64,000 bases of DNA from Bacillus bingmayongensis (GCF_000299035.1 NZ_JH921518.1:1152439-1216438); one strand, 5' to 3'; counted from the first letter of the stretch, positions 16,735 to 25,413 are shown. Translations and numbers: made by a program. The notes: generated by a model from the sequence alone, not told the origin.

Positions 16735-18571
16735 TCATATTGTCCTTCAAAACATTTTGCGCGATAAATGGACATATATTTCCTATTTTTTAAGCAGTGT
16801 ATTTTCCATCTTGATATTTTTCTTATTTTCGATCGTAGCATTTCATCCAATGCTGGCGATCATTCAAACAGGGAGCACACTCAGCCTTGTAATGATACTT
16901 ACGAGCTTTATTGTGTATATTTTTTCATTCGTTTTCATCATTTATTCGATGTTTTCGTTTTTGAAAAAGAAAACGAAAAGTCTTGGCATTTTTATGATTA
17001 CTGGAGCATCTATGAAGCAAGTGCGTAAGATGGTGTTCAGAGAAAATATGCTTATTGCTGGTGTAGCAATTATAACAGCGATTGTGCTTGGGCTTGTAAT
17101 CGCCCCATTGTTTTTAATGGTCACCAAAAGAGTGTTACAAGCGAGTAGCTTTGGTATGTATATACCAATACAAGCTATCGCATTAACGATTATTCTATTT
17201 GCAATTTTATTCTTTATCGTTTCTAAATTTATAACACGTTTTATTAACAAAGAAGAAGCTGTTCATCTGTTAAAAGCAGATGTAACACAGGAAAAGTTAA
17301 TAGCGCCTGCACCATGGAAGTTGTTACTATCCGCAATTACGAGCGGATTCTTAGCACTATCGCTCATATTAGAAATGAATTGGGTTGAATCATCTGGAAC
17401 GATCCATTATATTTTACTATTTGTTAGTTCGCTATTAGCCATTTATTTTATTATAACGCAGGGAATGTTGTTATCGATTCGTGTATTACAAAAACGACCG
17501 TCATACTACAAAAAAACAAATATGCTTTATGTTTCGAACATAAAAGCCAAAGGACGCTCACATGCCCACCTTATCTACTTATTAACAGTATTGTTGTTAG
17601 GTGTATTTGTATGTACAAACGTATTGTACAGTTCCTATTACAATATAAATACGAGAGTAGAATCAAACGAGCCATACAGCTTCCAATATATCTCACTCCC
17701 AGGAAATACACCGGTAGTTGAAAAGGAAGATATTGCATTCATTGAAGCTACATTATCCAAGCAAGGTAACTATGATTCGTATTATTCGGCGTTTAAAACA
17801 GATAAACAACGGAATATCGGCTTTATGTCAGTTTCGAATTATAATGCACTTGGCTTTCATAAGGTGATTTCACTAAAGGATGACGAGTACTATGTTGCAG
17901 CAGGAAATAAAGATATCCTTCCAAGTACGGAATTTATTCATGACTCCCCATTTGAAAACCTTAAATATGCGGGCCTTGAGAAACGAAATATTTTATCTTC
18001 AGGCTTCCAAAAGGTGTACTATATCGTCCCAGATGCGGTCTATGAAACAATCGATTATCCTGTATTTAAAATATTTGCTTATGAGGTTGAGAATTGGACC
18101 GAAAAACTCGACTTACCTGAAACCATTTTCTCAAAAATTACCACGATACAGAATGAGCACCTAATTCTTTCAAAAATTAATTTATACAGTACAGAGAAGT
18201 CTACTGTTAGTCTCTTATTCTTTATCGGTTTCATGCTGAGTCTTATCTTTTTGAGCGCGGCAATGAGCATTCTTTATTTCTACCTGCAAACGTCTTTTGA
18301 AGGCGAAAAAGAAAAATATGCAGGAATCCGAAAAATTGGCTTTTCTGTAAAAGAATTAGCTTCTGTTGTGACCAAGGAGTTAGCAACTTTAATTTTTATC
18401 CCGTTTACAATTGCATCTATTATTCTATGTGGAATCATGCTTGGAATGCGTAACCGTTTTTCATCAGGGGTTTATGGAGTCACAGCAATAGGTGTAGGAA
18501 TATTTTTATTGCTATTTGTGATAAGCTTTTTCATCATTCGACGAAGTTATTTGAAAAAACTTATGAATTAA
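16724..18571 (+). CDS. BceB-like ABC transporter permease
   Basis: A 615-residue FtsX-type permease with about ten helices. A large extracellular domain of roughly 200 residues lies between helices 7 and 8 (about residues 290-485), the part that determines peptide specificity in this family. ATG 16724 was chosen over GTG 16712 because GGTGGTGGG precedes it. It is slightly shorter than BceB (about 646). The extracellular domain is not similar enough to name the target peptide by eye. Confidence 0.88.
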   Translation: MSFNHIVLQNILRDKWTYISYFLSSVFSILIFFLFSIVAFHPMLAIIQTGSTLSLVMILTSFIVYIFSFVFIIYSMFSFLKKKTKSLGIFMITGASMKQVRKMVFRENMLIAGVAIITAIVLGLVIAPLFLMVTKRVLQASSFGMYIPIQAIALTIILFAILFFIVSKFITRFINKEEAVHLLKADVTQEKLIAPAPWKLLLSAITSGFLALSLILEMNWVESSGTIHYILLFVSSLLAIYFIITQGMLLSIRVLQKRPSYYKKTNMLYVSNIKAKGRSHAHLIYLLTVLLLGVFVCTNVLYSSYYNINTRVESNEPYSFQYISLPGNTPVVEKEDIAFIEATLSKQGNYDSYYSAFKTDKQRNIGFMSVSNYNALGFHKVISLKDDEYYVAAGNKDILPSTEFIHDSPFENLKYAGLEKRNILSSGFQKVYYIVPDAVYETIDYPVFKIFAYEVENWTEKLDLPETIFSKITTIQNEHLILSKINLYSTEKSTVSLLFFIGFMLSLIFLSAAMSILYFYLQTSFEGEKEKYAGIRKIGFSVKELASVVTKELATLIFIPFTIASIILCGIMLGMRNRFSSGVYGVTAIGVGIFLLLFVISFFIIRRSYLKKLMN

Positions 18572-18646
18572 CAATGCATGCGTTTGATGTTTTAGATACT
18601 TCATCTAAAAATAATATAGCAAGTTTACCCAAAGTTTTACTTTTCG

Positions 18647-18676
18647 AGAGGTTCTATTCTTTATAAAAGAACCTCT
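18647..18676 (+). terminator. Hairpin after the BceB-like gene
   Basis: AGAGGTTCT (18647-18655) pairs with AGAACCTCT (18668-18676). There is no T-run, so termination here is uncertain. Confidence 0.4.
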
Positions 18677-18805
18677 TGGACAAATAATTGATACTTTTAT
18701 TATAGAGGCTTTACGAAAGTATATTGTATATGTAAGAAAACAAAATAGTGTTTCTAGAAGATTAATAGTATCTGAGTAACATGTAAAGTGGAGGTTTTGT
18801 ATTTT

Positions 18806-19516
18806 ATGAGGTTAAATGCTTTTCAATTAAAGATTTTTGCAATGATCCTTATGGTCATTGATCACGTGTATACTTATATTCCAGGTATGCCAATGTGGAT
18901 GCATCATCCAGGACGTATTGTAGCACCGATTTTCTTCTATTTTGTAGTAGAAGGATTCTTCTATACACGAAATCGTAAAAAGTATGCTACGCGTGTATTT
19001 ATGTGGGCAGCGATTATGTTTGCAGGTTCAGCGCTTATTCAATATATCTTCCCAACAGAGGGTAGATTATCAAATAATATTTTCTTGTCGTTAGGGCTAG
19101 GCATTGTTTTATTAATAGCGATTGATTATACAAAGCGCACGAAGAACTATTTAGTAGGAATTCCAGCTGCTATTATTGCGGCATTGTTAGGAATGTTTAC
19201 AGAAGCAAGCATTTTTGGGGTAGTAATGACTTTAATTTTCTACTTCTTTAAAGAGAAAAAATCTTGGTTAATTATCACATATACGTTATTTTCATTAATC
19301 GATGTTCCAACTTTAATTACGAGTGGAGAAATTTTCACGGATATGGGGCTATTCGGTTACAATAACCAATGGATGATGGTATTCGCTCTGCCTTTCCTTT
19401 TCCTCTATAACGGCGAACGTGGCTTAAATAATGCATTCACAAAATATATGTTTTATATTTTCTATCCGGTCCACTTATGGATTATCTATACAATTGGATA
19501 TTTTGTGAGTAAATAA
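18806..19516 (+). CDS. TraX-family membrane protein
   Basis: A 236-residue, multi-helix membrane protein. It begins RLNAFQLKIFAMILMVIDH and ends FYPVHLWIIYTIGYF, both typical of the TraX/acyltransferase-3-like family. In F plasmids TraX acetylates pilin; chromosomal homologues in Bacillus have no known substrate. ATG 18806 is preceded by GTGGAGGT about ten bases away. It is monocistronic, with a strong terminator. Confidence 0.82.
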   Translation: MRLNAFQLKIFAMILMVIDHVYTYIPGMPMWMHHPGRIVAPIFFYFVVEGFFYTRNRKKYATRVFMWAAIMFAGSALIQYIFPTEGRLSNNIFLSLGLGIVLLIAIDYTKRTKNYLVGIPAAIIAALLGMFTEASIFGVVMTLIFYFFKEKKSWLIITYTLFSLIDVPTLITSGEIFTDMGLFGYNNQWMMVFALPFLFLYNGERGLNNAFTKYMFYIFYPVHLWIIYTIGYFVSK

Positions 19517-19521
19517 AGACA

Positions 19522-19552
19522 AAAGCTTTGCATAATATGCAAAGCTTTCCCT
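19522..19552 (+). terminator. Terminator of the TraX-like gene
   Basis: AAAGCTTTGCAT (19522-19533) and ATGCAAAGCTTT (19537-19548) form a perfect stem, followed by a pyrimidine tail. Confidence 0.8.
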
Positions 19553-19747
19553 TTTATTCTAGTAATAATTAGAATAAATTATTAACCGCTTTTTTATAAT
19601 AAAAGAATAGACAAAAAAGAGGTATAAGATGTTTGCTTAGCGTATATTTTATGGACAAAATTTCCCTTTAGCTTGATGGGGCAGGATCCAAATAAAAAGA
19701 GGATATTGCATACTACATAATTAGAGGTTAAAAATGTGGTGAGTAAT

Positions 19748-20266
19748 TTAAGAAGAAATCATTATAAACAAAAGTAAGAATGAAACAAAAGTGATATGCC
19801 ACCATTTGTACATAACTAGAATGCCGATATACTCTCGGAGGAAAGCACTAGGCAAATAATATTTTGCTGTGTTAGAACAAACCCCTTCACATTTTAAGCC
19901 AGCTAGTCTAGCATAAATACTTGCTCTGAATACATGATAATTATTTGTTACAAAAATACTTTTATGATCTGCTTTTATACTATCCATTATATTTTTAGAG
20001 AACATCATATTTTGTAATGTATTCCTAGACTCGTCCTCCATTAATACATCTTCTTCCTTCACACCTTTATTTACCAAATATTTTTTCATCGCCGAAGCTT
20101 CACTTACTAACTCATCAGGACCTTGCCCGCCTGAAACAATAATTTTAGGTTCTTTATTATACTTCATATATTCGCCCATACCTTTATCTAAACGAGAACC
20201 TAATAGCGGCGGAATTTTATCTCCTATTAATCCAGATCCTAAAACAATAATAAAGTCTGGTTTATA
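19748..20266 (-). pseudogene. Truncated YdcF-like (DUF218) gene
   Basis: The frame reads DFIIVLGSGLIGDKIPPLLG, then SRLDKG, then PKIIVSGGQGPDE, ESRNTLQN and TNNYHVFRA, the successive DUF218 motifs, and ends with a C-terminal membrane helix. An in-frame TGA stands at 20267-20269. Upstream bases resume a plausible N-terminal text (PKIEHETHLDDI) in another frame. The N-terminal membrane part is missing, and a bcr1 copy begins at 20326. The ATG at 20179 would give a 143-residue product without the VLGSGL motif, so I treat the gene as broken. Confidence 0.7.
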
Positions 20267-20325
20267 TCATCAAGGTGTGTTTCATGTTCTATTTTGGGTT
20301 ATAACACCAAGACCATCAAGTTATG

Positions 20326-20483
20326 ATAAAGTGAAACTTTAATCAGTGGGGTTTTTCTTCATCCCCACTGATTATTAGCCCGCACCAATCGGGCTTTTAC
20401 GGGCAGTTGATCCCCCACCTATCTTCCTCGTTTCCCTCTGAATCTTGAGGTGGGGGTCTTACTGCCCGTTAATGCGGGATAAA
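20326..20483 (+). repeat. bcr1-type repeat, full length
   Basis: Same ends and hairpins as 6947-7104. The first stem is one pair shorter on both sides (GGGG against CCCC), a compensated change. It lies just upstream of the broken ydcF frame. Confidence 0.9.
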
Positions 20484-20614
20484 TTTGTATTCATATAACA
20501 ACAAAAACACTATTATTTTTGTAGAAATATGCAGAAAGGGTGGTGTTTTTTTACACTTAGGGGTAGTTAATATTCTTAAGTTGATGGGCATGGGAGATCC
20601 CCCTCTTTTATCAT

Positions 20615-21070
20615 TCATACAACATACCGAATCATCGCTACCTCATCACAACAATCAAATTTTGGACAATGTCTACAATCAATCCATGCTTTCTCCGGTA
20701 ATGATTCTTTATCAACAAAATCAAAACCACACTTCTGAAAAAACGTAGTTTGATACGTTAAGGAAATAACTCTTTTCACCTTTATTTTCGCAGCCTCATC
20801 CATTACATGATTTACTAACATACGCCCTAGTCCTTTCCCTGCATATGTATCTACTACAACCAATGACCGTATTTCAGCAAGGTCTTCCCCTAATACATGT
20901 AAACCAGCAACTCCTAAAATTTTCTCCCCTTCTTTTACGACATATAAGCACTGTAAATATTGATAGAGAGACAAAAGAGAGCGCGGTAAAACAACTCCCT
21001 CTTTTGAATATATTTCAATTAAGTTATAAATCTCTTTCACATCATTTGTAACCGCATTGGAAATTTCCAT
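20615..21070 (-). CDS. GNAT acetyltransferase, ArgA-related group
   Basis: A 151-residue GNAT protein. The acetyl-CoA loop is YAGKGLGRMLV (Q/RxxGxG/A type). The C-terminus carries the cysteine-rich stretch CRHCPKFDCCDEVAM, a mark of the N-acetylglutamate-synthase-like branch often annotated as a plain N-acetyltransferase. RBS AAGGGG precedes ATG 21070. It stands alone, convergent with nothing obvious. A role in arginine synthesis is possible but not shown by context. Confidence 0.8.
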   Translation of the reverse strand: MEISNAVTNDVKEIYNLIEIYSKEGVVLPRSLLSLYQYLQCLYVVKEGEKILGVAGLHVLGEDLAEIRSLVVVDTYAGKGLGRMLVNHVMDEAAKIKVKRVISLTYQTTFFQKCGFDFVDKESLPEKAWIDCRHCPKFDCCDEVAMIRYVV

Positions 21071-21191
21071 ATTTTATCCCCTTACAATACATATAAATAT
21101 TTATAACTACCAATGAATATTAATTCATAATTTTATATAATAATACAACCACCTTTCCTTCTCGTCAATCGTTATTCTGAATTTCACAAAA

Positions 21192-21227
21192 AAAACCAAG
21201 TACTCATTTCACTCAGTACTTAGTTTT
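21192..21227 (-). terminator. Terminator overlapping the Lrp-type gene end
   Basis: AAAACCAAGTACT and AGTACTTAGTTTT pair with one mismatch; the stem includes the last codons of the gene. Confidence 0.75.
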
Positions 21228-21703
21228 GAATTCCGTATCGGTAATACTGTTGAGTATTTTATTTTACGCAGTGCTAAACTAGTCTGTATGCGCGTAATTC
21301 CCAGCTTATTCAGCTTTCTAATAAAACGCTCAAGTTCCTTTCGATCACGGTTTGCAACTTTTAATAAATAATCGTACTCCCCTGTTAAACAATGACATTC
21401 TAACACTTCAGGCATAGATTCTAATTCTCTTTCTAACACTTCAAGCTTTTCCGACTGATGAATATTCGTACTCATAAAAATAAAGCATAATAAATCAAAT
21501 CCAAGCTTTTCTTGATTTAAAATAGCAACTTGCTTATCAATAAATCCTTCACCGTCCAGCCTTTTTATTCGAGCATGCATAGCAGCTGGCGACAAATTAA
21601 CGCGACGTGCAAGTTCGGCATTACTTACTTGTGACTCTTTTTGTAAAATATCTAAAATTTGTACGTCCAAATCATCTAACACTTTAATAACAGATGACTC
21701 CAT
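21209..21703 (-). CDS. Lrp/AsnC-family transcriptional regulator
   Basis: A 164-residue regulator. N-terminal HTH with NAELARRVNLSPAAMHARIKRL (shown here as NAELARRVNLS and PAAMHARIKRL, about residues 28-49), then a RAM ligand domain (about residues 70-145) with the typical LTGEYDYLL motif. RBS AAGGGGGAT precedes ATG 21703. It is divergent from the DMT exporter at 22096, which suggests it senses an amino acid and controls its export, as other Lrp-type regulator/exporter pairs do (inference). Confidence 0.88.
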   Translation of the reverse strand: MESSVIKVLDDLDVQILDILQKESQVSNAELARRVNLSPAAMHARIKRLDGEGFIDKQVAILNQEKLGFDLLCFIFMSTNIHQSEKLEVLERELESMPEVLECHCLTGEYDYLLKVANRDRKELERFIRKLNKLGITRIQTSLALRKIKYSTVLPIRNSKLSTE

Positions 21704-21945
21704 AAAAATCCCCCTTTTCTTTACCGACGATTCTTCGAAAAAACATATAATAAACTCAATTAATTCGAATAAAATTTTGTTATTATAATTATTTGCAGAA
21801 TATTATTTTGAATTTTATTAATTATACAAAACAACGTATTAGATAAACAAGAAAAATGCTAAAATTATTTACAATTCACATGATATAAATCCTTTTTAGA
21901 TTTTCACCATATACGTCACTGCTATGAAAAACAAAAAAAGACCTG

Positions 21946-22044
21946 CACTCGTTTTCTCTTTTTGTTTTTACTTGGCATGGAGCTAAAAGAGGCTCTGACC
22001 GCTTCTATGCATGGCCGGATTCTCTCTCCCACCTAAAAAGAAAG
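21946..22044 (+). other. ~99-nt repeated element in the DMT-transporter leader
   Basis: The segment from CACTCGTTTTCTC to AAAAAGAAAG recurs on the minus strand at 47393-47491 with roughly 80% identity. Shared blocks include ACTTGG-ATGG, TCTGACCG, TTCTATGCA and CTCTCTCC. Possible pairings are GGAGC/GCTCT and TCTGACC with GG-CGGA. It may be a dispersed repeat or a structured RNA; I do not know its name. Confidence 0.55.
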
Positions 22045-22095
22045 GGTTTTTGTCAGTTTTTTAATTTGTAATACTAATAAAAGGAGTTCCAAACT

Positions 22096-23007
22096 ATGCC
22101 TTATTTTTATGTCTTTTTATTATTACTAACAAGCTTATTATGGGGAGGAAACTTTGTTGTCGGAAAATCACTTGTCGATCATGCTTCTCCGATGACACTC
22201 ACAAGTTTAAGGTGGATCATTGCCGTTATTTGTCTACTGCCAATTGTTTGGTTTAAAGAAAAGAAACTTCTTCCGCCGCGTGCTGCCATTCTTCCCTTAC
22301 TACTTATGGGAATCACTGGCGTTGTTCTCTTTAACATTTTTCAATTCTTAGCGTTAGAGCAAACATCAGCAACGAACGTTGGACTCATTTCCACATTAAA
22401 TGCGATTTCAATTGCATTATTTTCGTCTTTATTCTTAAAAGAAAAAATAAATATGCTTCAAATTATTTCTATGATTCTCTCTTTTTTCGGTGTTATTCTC
22501 GTCCTTTCAAAAGGAAATATCGCACTTTTATTTTCATTACATTTTAATAGCGGAGATTTATGGATGATTGCTGCAGTCTGTATTTGGGGTATCTATTCAG
22601 TTTGTAGTAAATGGGCAACAAAAACAACTACACCGATGATGGTAACTTTATATTCTGGTATCTTTGGTGTCATTATATTACTCCCATTTAACATACCAAC
22701 CTTTACTATCTCTCATATCAATGCTTCATTTGTCACTTCACTACTATATACAGGCTTAATTTCTACTGTAGTCTGTATGGTATTTTGGAATATTGGTGTT
22801 CAAAAACTAGGTGCCACTACATCAGGAATTTTTCTAAATTTCAACCCAATTTTCACTGCAATTTTAGCGTTTCTTTTCTTAGGAGAAGAGCTAACTTGGG
22901 TACAAATTTTTGGAACTATGATTGTTGTGACTGGCTGTTATTTATTTTCTCACTTCAAAACCATTGTCCATCAGCCAAGTAGTACTTTAATACGAAGGCA
23001 TTCCTAA
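22096..23007 (+). CDS. EamA/DMT-family transporter
   Basis: A 303-residue protein of ten helices in two EamA repeats (about residues 5-140 and 155-290). Characteristic motifs are LLWGGNFVVGK near the start and GEELTWVQIFGTMIVVTGCY near the end. RBS AAAGGAG precedes ATG 22096. It is divergent from an Lrp-type regulator, a pairing seen for amino-acid or metabolite exporters. Substrate unknown. Confidence 0.88.
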   Translation: MPYFYVFLLLLTSLLWGGNFVVGKSLVDHASPMTLTSLRWIIAVICLLPIVWFKEKKLLPPRAAILPLLLMGITGVVLFNIFQFLALEQTSATNVGLISTLNAISIALFSSLFLKEKINMLQIISMILSFFGVILVLSKGNIALLFSLHFNSGDLWMIAAVCIWGIYSVCSKWATKTTTPMMVTLYSGIFGVIILLPFNIPTFTISHINASFVTSLLYTGLISTVVCMVFWNIGVQKLGATTSGIFLNFNPIFTAILAFLFLGEELTWVQIFGTMIVVTGCYLFSHFKTIVHQPSSTLIRRHS

Positions 23008-23012
23008 CAAAT

Positions 23013-23045
23013 AAGCACCATCATTATTTCTAATGATGGTGCTTT
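23013..23045. terminator. Bidirectional terminator
   Basis: AAGCACCATCATTA, loop TTTC, TAATGATGGTGCTT. It serves the DMT gene and the convergent gene at 23088. Confidence 0.88.
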
Positions 23046-23087
23046 AATAAATACACCGATACTGTTTTCGCAACAATGACGATGGTT

Positions 23088-23570
23088 TTATTTACCTTTC
23101 ATCTCTTTCACATACTTTTTTTCTTCTGCTGGCGATAAACGTTCTGTTGCCTTGCCAGTATCCCCACCTTGAATTTTCCACAAAAAGTTATGTTCCTCAA
23201 CTGTTTGCGAAAAATCCCCTCTTTCCCAGCGTTCTAAAATGGAAAGTAATTTTGATTTATAATTAAAATTTTTGCTGCTCTCTACAGCTTTCTTTGCATT
23301 ACGAATTTCCTTTTGTGTCATTTCAATAAATCCCCATTTCTCAGAGGATTTTACCTTTTGATGCACCATCTTATGCATAGTAGATATGATTTCATCTTCA
23401 CTAACTTGTGGCGTTTCTTCCACTACCTTCTTTTCCTTTTGAGCAATTACTTTCTGCTTCTTTAAACGTTTATCCTCTGCTTCGACATACTCAAGAAATT
23501 TATAAGCGCCAAATATAACACCCATTACAATTACGATAGTCGTAATCGTCCCTATTATCCATTTTTTCAT
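23088..23570 (-). CDS. Membrane-anchored protein, DUF6241-like
   Basis: A 160-residue protein. One N-terminal membrane anchor (about residues 3-24, KKWIIGTITTIVIVMGVIFG), a basic/acidic coiled region, then a helical domain with MHKMVHQKVKSSEKWGFIEM and NFLWKIQGG. I place the start at ATG 23570; an upstream start would lie inside the terminator of the next gene. The RBS (AGAGGAG) is rather far (about 20 bases), so initiation at a nearer non-ATG codon cannot be excluded. The DUF6241 assignment rests on general resemblance. Confidence 0.6.
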   Translation of the reverse strand: MKKWIIGTITTIVIVMGVIFGAYKFLEYVEAEDKRLKKQKVIAQKEKKVVEETPQVSEDEIISTMHKMVHQKVKSSEKWGFIEMTQKEIRNAKKAVESSKNFNYKSKLLSILERWERGDFSQTVEEHNFLWKIQGGDTGKATERLSPAEEKKYVKEMKGK

Positions 23571-23607
23571 ATTATGTATTTTGATATCTCCTCTAATTGT
23601 TACATAA

Positions 23608-23645
23608 ACAAATGGAATCGCCTGCAAACAGTCGATTCCATTTGT
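23608..23645 (-). terminator. Terminator of the MBL-NTF2 operon
   Basis: ACAAATGGAATCG (23608-23620) pairs perfectly with CGATTCCATTTGT (23633-23645). Confidence 0.8.
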
Positions 23646-23659
23646 TTGTCTATTCTACT

Positions 23660-24064
23660 TTAAGCCTTCATCGCTTCACGAACAATATGACTGTCTACAT
23701 GTTGCTTAAACTTTACGATTTTTCTATTCTCAAGTTGCCATACGTGAACGAACTCTGCTTCAAATGCTTTTCCTGTTTCTTTATAAACTCCTGAATACAC
23801 ACCTTCAGCAATAATAACATCTTTTCCTTTTACTTCATGGTACGTATTTACACTCGCTTTATAATCATTCCATTCCGATCCTAAACGACTAAATACATTT
23901 TCCATTACTGCATCTACACCAATATACGTTCCGCCATACGGAAAACCAGCTGCCTCTGTCCATTCTACTTTTTCAGAAAGAGCTTCCGCTAAATGTTTTG
24001 CATTTGAAGAAGATGGTCCTTCATATGTGCTTCGAATAATTTCTAAGTTTGTTTTTTGTGCCAT
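23660..24064 (-). CDS. NTF2-like/SnoaL-type small protein
   Basis: A 134-residue protein of the ketosteroid-isomerase-like fold: helical start IIRSTYEGPSSSNAKHLAEAL, the motif EWTEAAGFPYGGTYIG, and strands ending FVHVWQLENRKIVKFKQHVD. It begins at the base where the MBL gene stops, so the two are coupled. Such proteins act as small isomerases or hydrolases or as binding partners; the job here is probably linked to the MBL enzyme upstream. Confidence 0.78.
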   Translation of the reverse strand: MAQKTNLEIIRSTYEGPSSSNAKHLAEALSEKVEWTEAAGFPYGGTYIGVDAVMENVFSRLGSEWNDYKASVNTYHEVKGKDVIIAEGVYSGVYKETGKAFEAEFVHVWQLENRKIVKFKQHVDSHIVREAMKA

Positions 24065-24864
24065 TATTCTTTTCCTCCAAACGCATTTGCTGCTAAAACC
24101 AGTCCGATTTCTAATGCTTTAACATGCGGGAATCGTTCCTTCATCGCAGTTTGAATTTCTTCACTTGAAGGATTTCCCGCAAGAACTTCATCGAATGCCA
24201 CTAAATATTTACGAGTATGTTCAATTGCCTCTATTGTATTTGGTGTATCATAATCACGATGACCAGCTACAACAATTTCTGGATGTAGGTTTTCAATTTC
24301 TTGTAATGTTTCTAACCATTTATTACGAGCTTCTGCATCTGTTTCTAACGTCCAGGCGAATGCATTGTTATAAACAATATCTCCTGTAATAATAGCTTTT
24401 AATGATGGAATCCATACATAACTGTTATTAGGTGTGTCACCTTGTAAACCACCTTTAATGATTAATTCGTTCCCCTCTAAAATTAGCTTATCTTCCTTTA
24501 ACTCCTCTGGAATAATCGGTTGATGGGGCACATTATGTCCAATAGATGGTTTCCATTGTTCCACTTTCTTTACAAATGTATTGCGAATATCTTCTACAGT
24601 GTTTCGTAATGCTACAATTTTTGCCTCCGGGAATGCTTCCTGTAATACATTCAATCCAAAATAATGGTCTGGATGAAAATGTGTAATATAAATATGAGTT
24701 AAGTTCTTTCCTGTTTCAATAATTTGAGCTGTTAAACGGTGTGCGTCACTTAATAAGAATTGTGCATCCACAAGGATTGCATCCTTCTCTCCATAAATAA
24801 TTGTTGATGTAACTTGAAATGCTTGTTCAGATCCTGTAAAGACTTCTAAATGTAATTTTGACAT
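24064..24864 (-). CDS. MBL-fold metallo-hydrolase
   Basis: A 266-residue metallo-beta-lactamase-fold enzyme. The metal motif THFHPDH (about residues 60-66) is followed by TGDIVYNNAFAW and AGHRDYDT, which provide the remaining ligands. The overall layout is that of the quorum-quencher/SoxH-like group, but no substrate can be read from it. It is first in a two-gene operon with the NTF2-like gene. A sigma-A promoter with palindromic operators lies at 25030-25058, which suggests induction by an aromatic or electrophilic compound (inference from operator style). Confidence 0.82.
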   Translation of the reverse strand: MSKLHLEVFTGSEQAFQVTSTIIYGEKDAILVDAQFLLSDAHRLTAQIIETGKNLTHIYITHFHPDHYFGLNVLQEAFPEAKIVALRNTVEDIRNTFVKKVEQWKPSIGHNVPHQPIIPEELKEDKLILEGNELIIKGGLQGDTPNNSYVWIPSLKAIITGDIVYNNAFAWTLETDAEARNKWLETLQEIENLHPEIVVAGHRDYDTPNTIEAIEHTRKYLVAFDEVLAGNPSSEEIQTAMKERFPHVKALEIGLVLAANAFGGKE

Positions 24865-24937
24865 GTGCTTTCCTCCGTTTATTTATATAGGTTTATACTT
24901 GTATTATCTTTTTATATTTCCTCACTTGTTGTGATTA

Positions 24938-24970
24938 ATCCAGTTGTAACTTTTATAGTTACAACTGGAT
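24938..24970. promoter_or_regulatory. Palindromic operator in the MBL leader
   Basis: ATCCAGTTGTAACT (24938-24951), five bases, then its exact reverse complement (24957-24970). The core GTTGTAAC...GTTACAAC recurs at the promoter at 25021. Confidence 0.7.
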
Positions 24971-25020
24971 TAAAAAAATATACCTTCTTTATCAACCTTA
25001 TACTTCATGCTTAATAATCT

Positions 25021-25058
25021 GTTGTAATCATTATAGTTACAACCGAATACTAAGTCAA
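25021..25058 (-). promoter_or_regulatory. Sigma-A promoter of the MBL operon with overlapping operator
   Basis: On the minus strand TTGACT (plus 25053-25058), 17-bp spacer, TATAAT (plus 25030-25035). The inverted repeat GTTGTAA/TTACAAC (25021-25043) covers the -10. Confidence 0.75.
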
Positions 25059-25072
25059 TACTTTTTAAAAAA

Positions 25073-25353
25073 ATAAAGTGAAACTTTAATCAGTGGGGGG
25101 GTTTCTCCATCCCCCACTGATTATTAGCCCTCACCAATCGGGCTTTTACGGGCAGTTTATCTCCCACCTAACTTCTTTAGAAAAGCGGAAGCGGCTCGCT
25201 CAGAATCGCAGGACGTTGGAGCACCCGACAGAGAGGCGCTTTTTGCCTCGTCCGAGGGGGCGAAACGACCGGAGATTCTAGCCGCTAGAGCTGGACAATG
25301 CTTTCGCCGAATTTTGAGGTGGGAGCATTACTGCCCTAGAATAGCGGGATAAA
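25073..25353 (+). repeat. bcr1-type repeat interrupted by a second element (281 bp)
   Basis: The left half and right end match the other copies. Between CTTCTTT and GCTTTCGCC, where the other copies are continuous, 121 bp of foreign sequence are inserted. The right end is slightly degenerate (CCCTAGAATAGCGGG). The element begins only 15 bp upstream of the MBL promoter -35. Confidence 0.88.
25179..25299. mobile_element. GC-rich foldback element inserted in bcr1
   Basis: A 121-bp block, visibly richer in G+C than its surroundings, starting AGAAAAGCGGAAGCGGCT and ending GCTAGAGCTGGACAAT. AGCGGCT near the left pairs with AGCCGCT near the right, AGAATC pairs with GATTCT inside that, and GAGGC/GCCTC makes a central hairpin. 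It carries no gene, so it would be a non-autonomous element. It resembles a GAAAAGCGGAAGCG repeat I recall from several Bacillus genomes. Confidence 0.6.
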
Positions 25354-25356
25354 TAA

Positions 25357-25404
25357 AAAGCACCGTCTTTTTCGTAAATCTTCTTACGAAAAGAACAGTA
25401 CTTT
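25357..25404 (-). terminator. Terminator of the DoxX gene
   Basis: CTTTTTCGTAA and TTACGAAAAG form the core stem; outer bases AAAGCAC-GT/AC-GTACTTT extend it imperfectly. Confidence 0.75.
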
Positions 25405-25413
25405 GTATAATCA

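Noticed and set aside
23571-23627. Longer N-terminus for the DUF6241-like protein
   Set aside because: The extra codons fall inside a perfect terminator hairpin that serves the neighbouring operon.
25093-25281. Open frame across the bcr1 copy and the inserted foldback element
   Set aside because: It spans two repeat families and their junction, so it cannot be a conserved gene.
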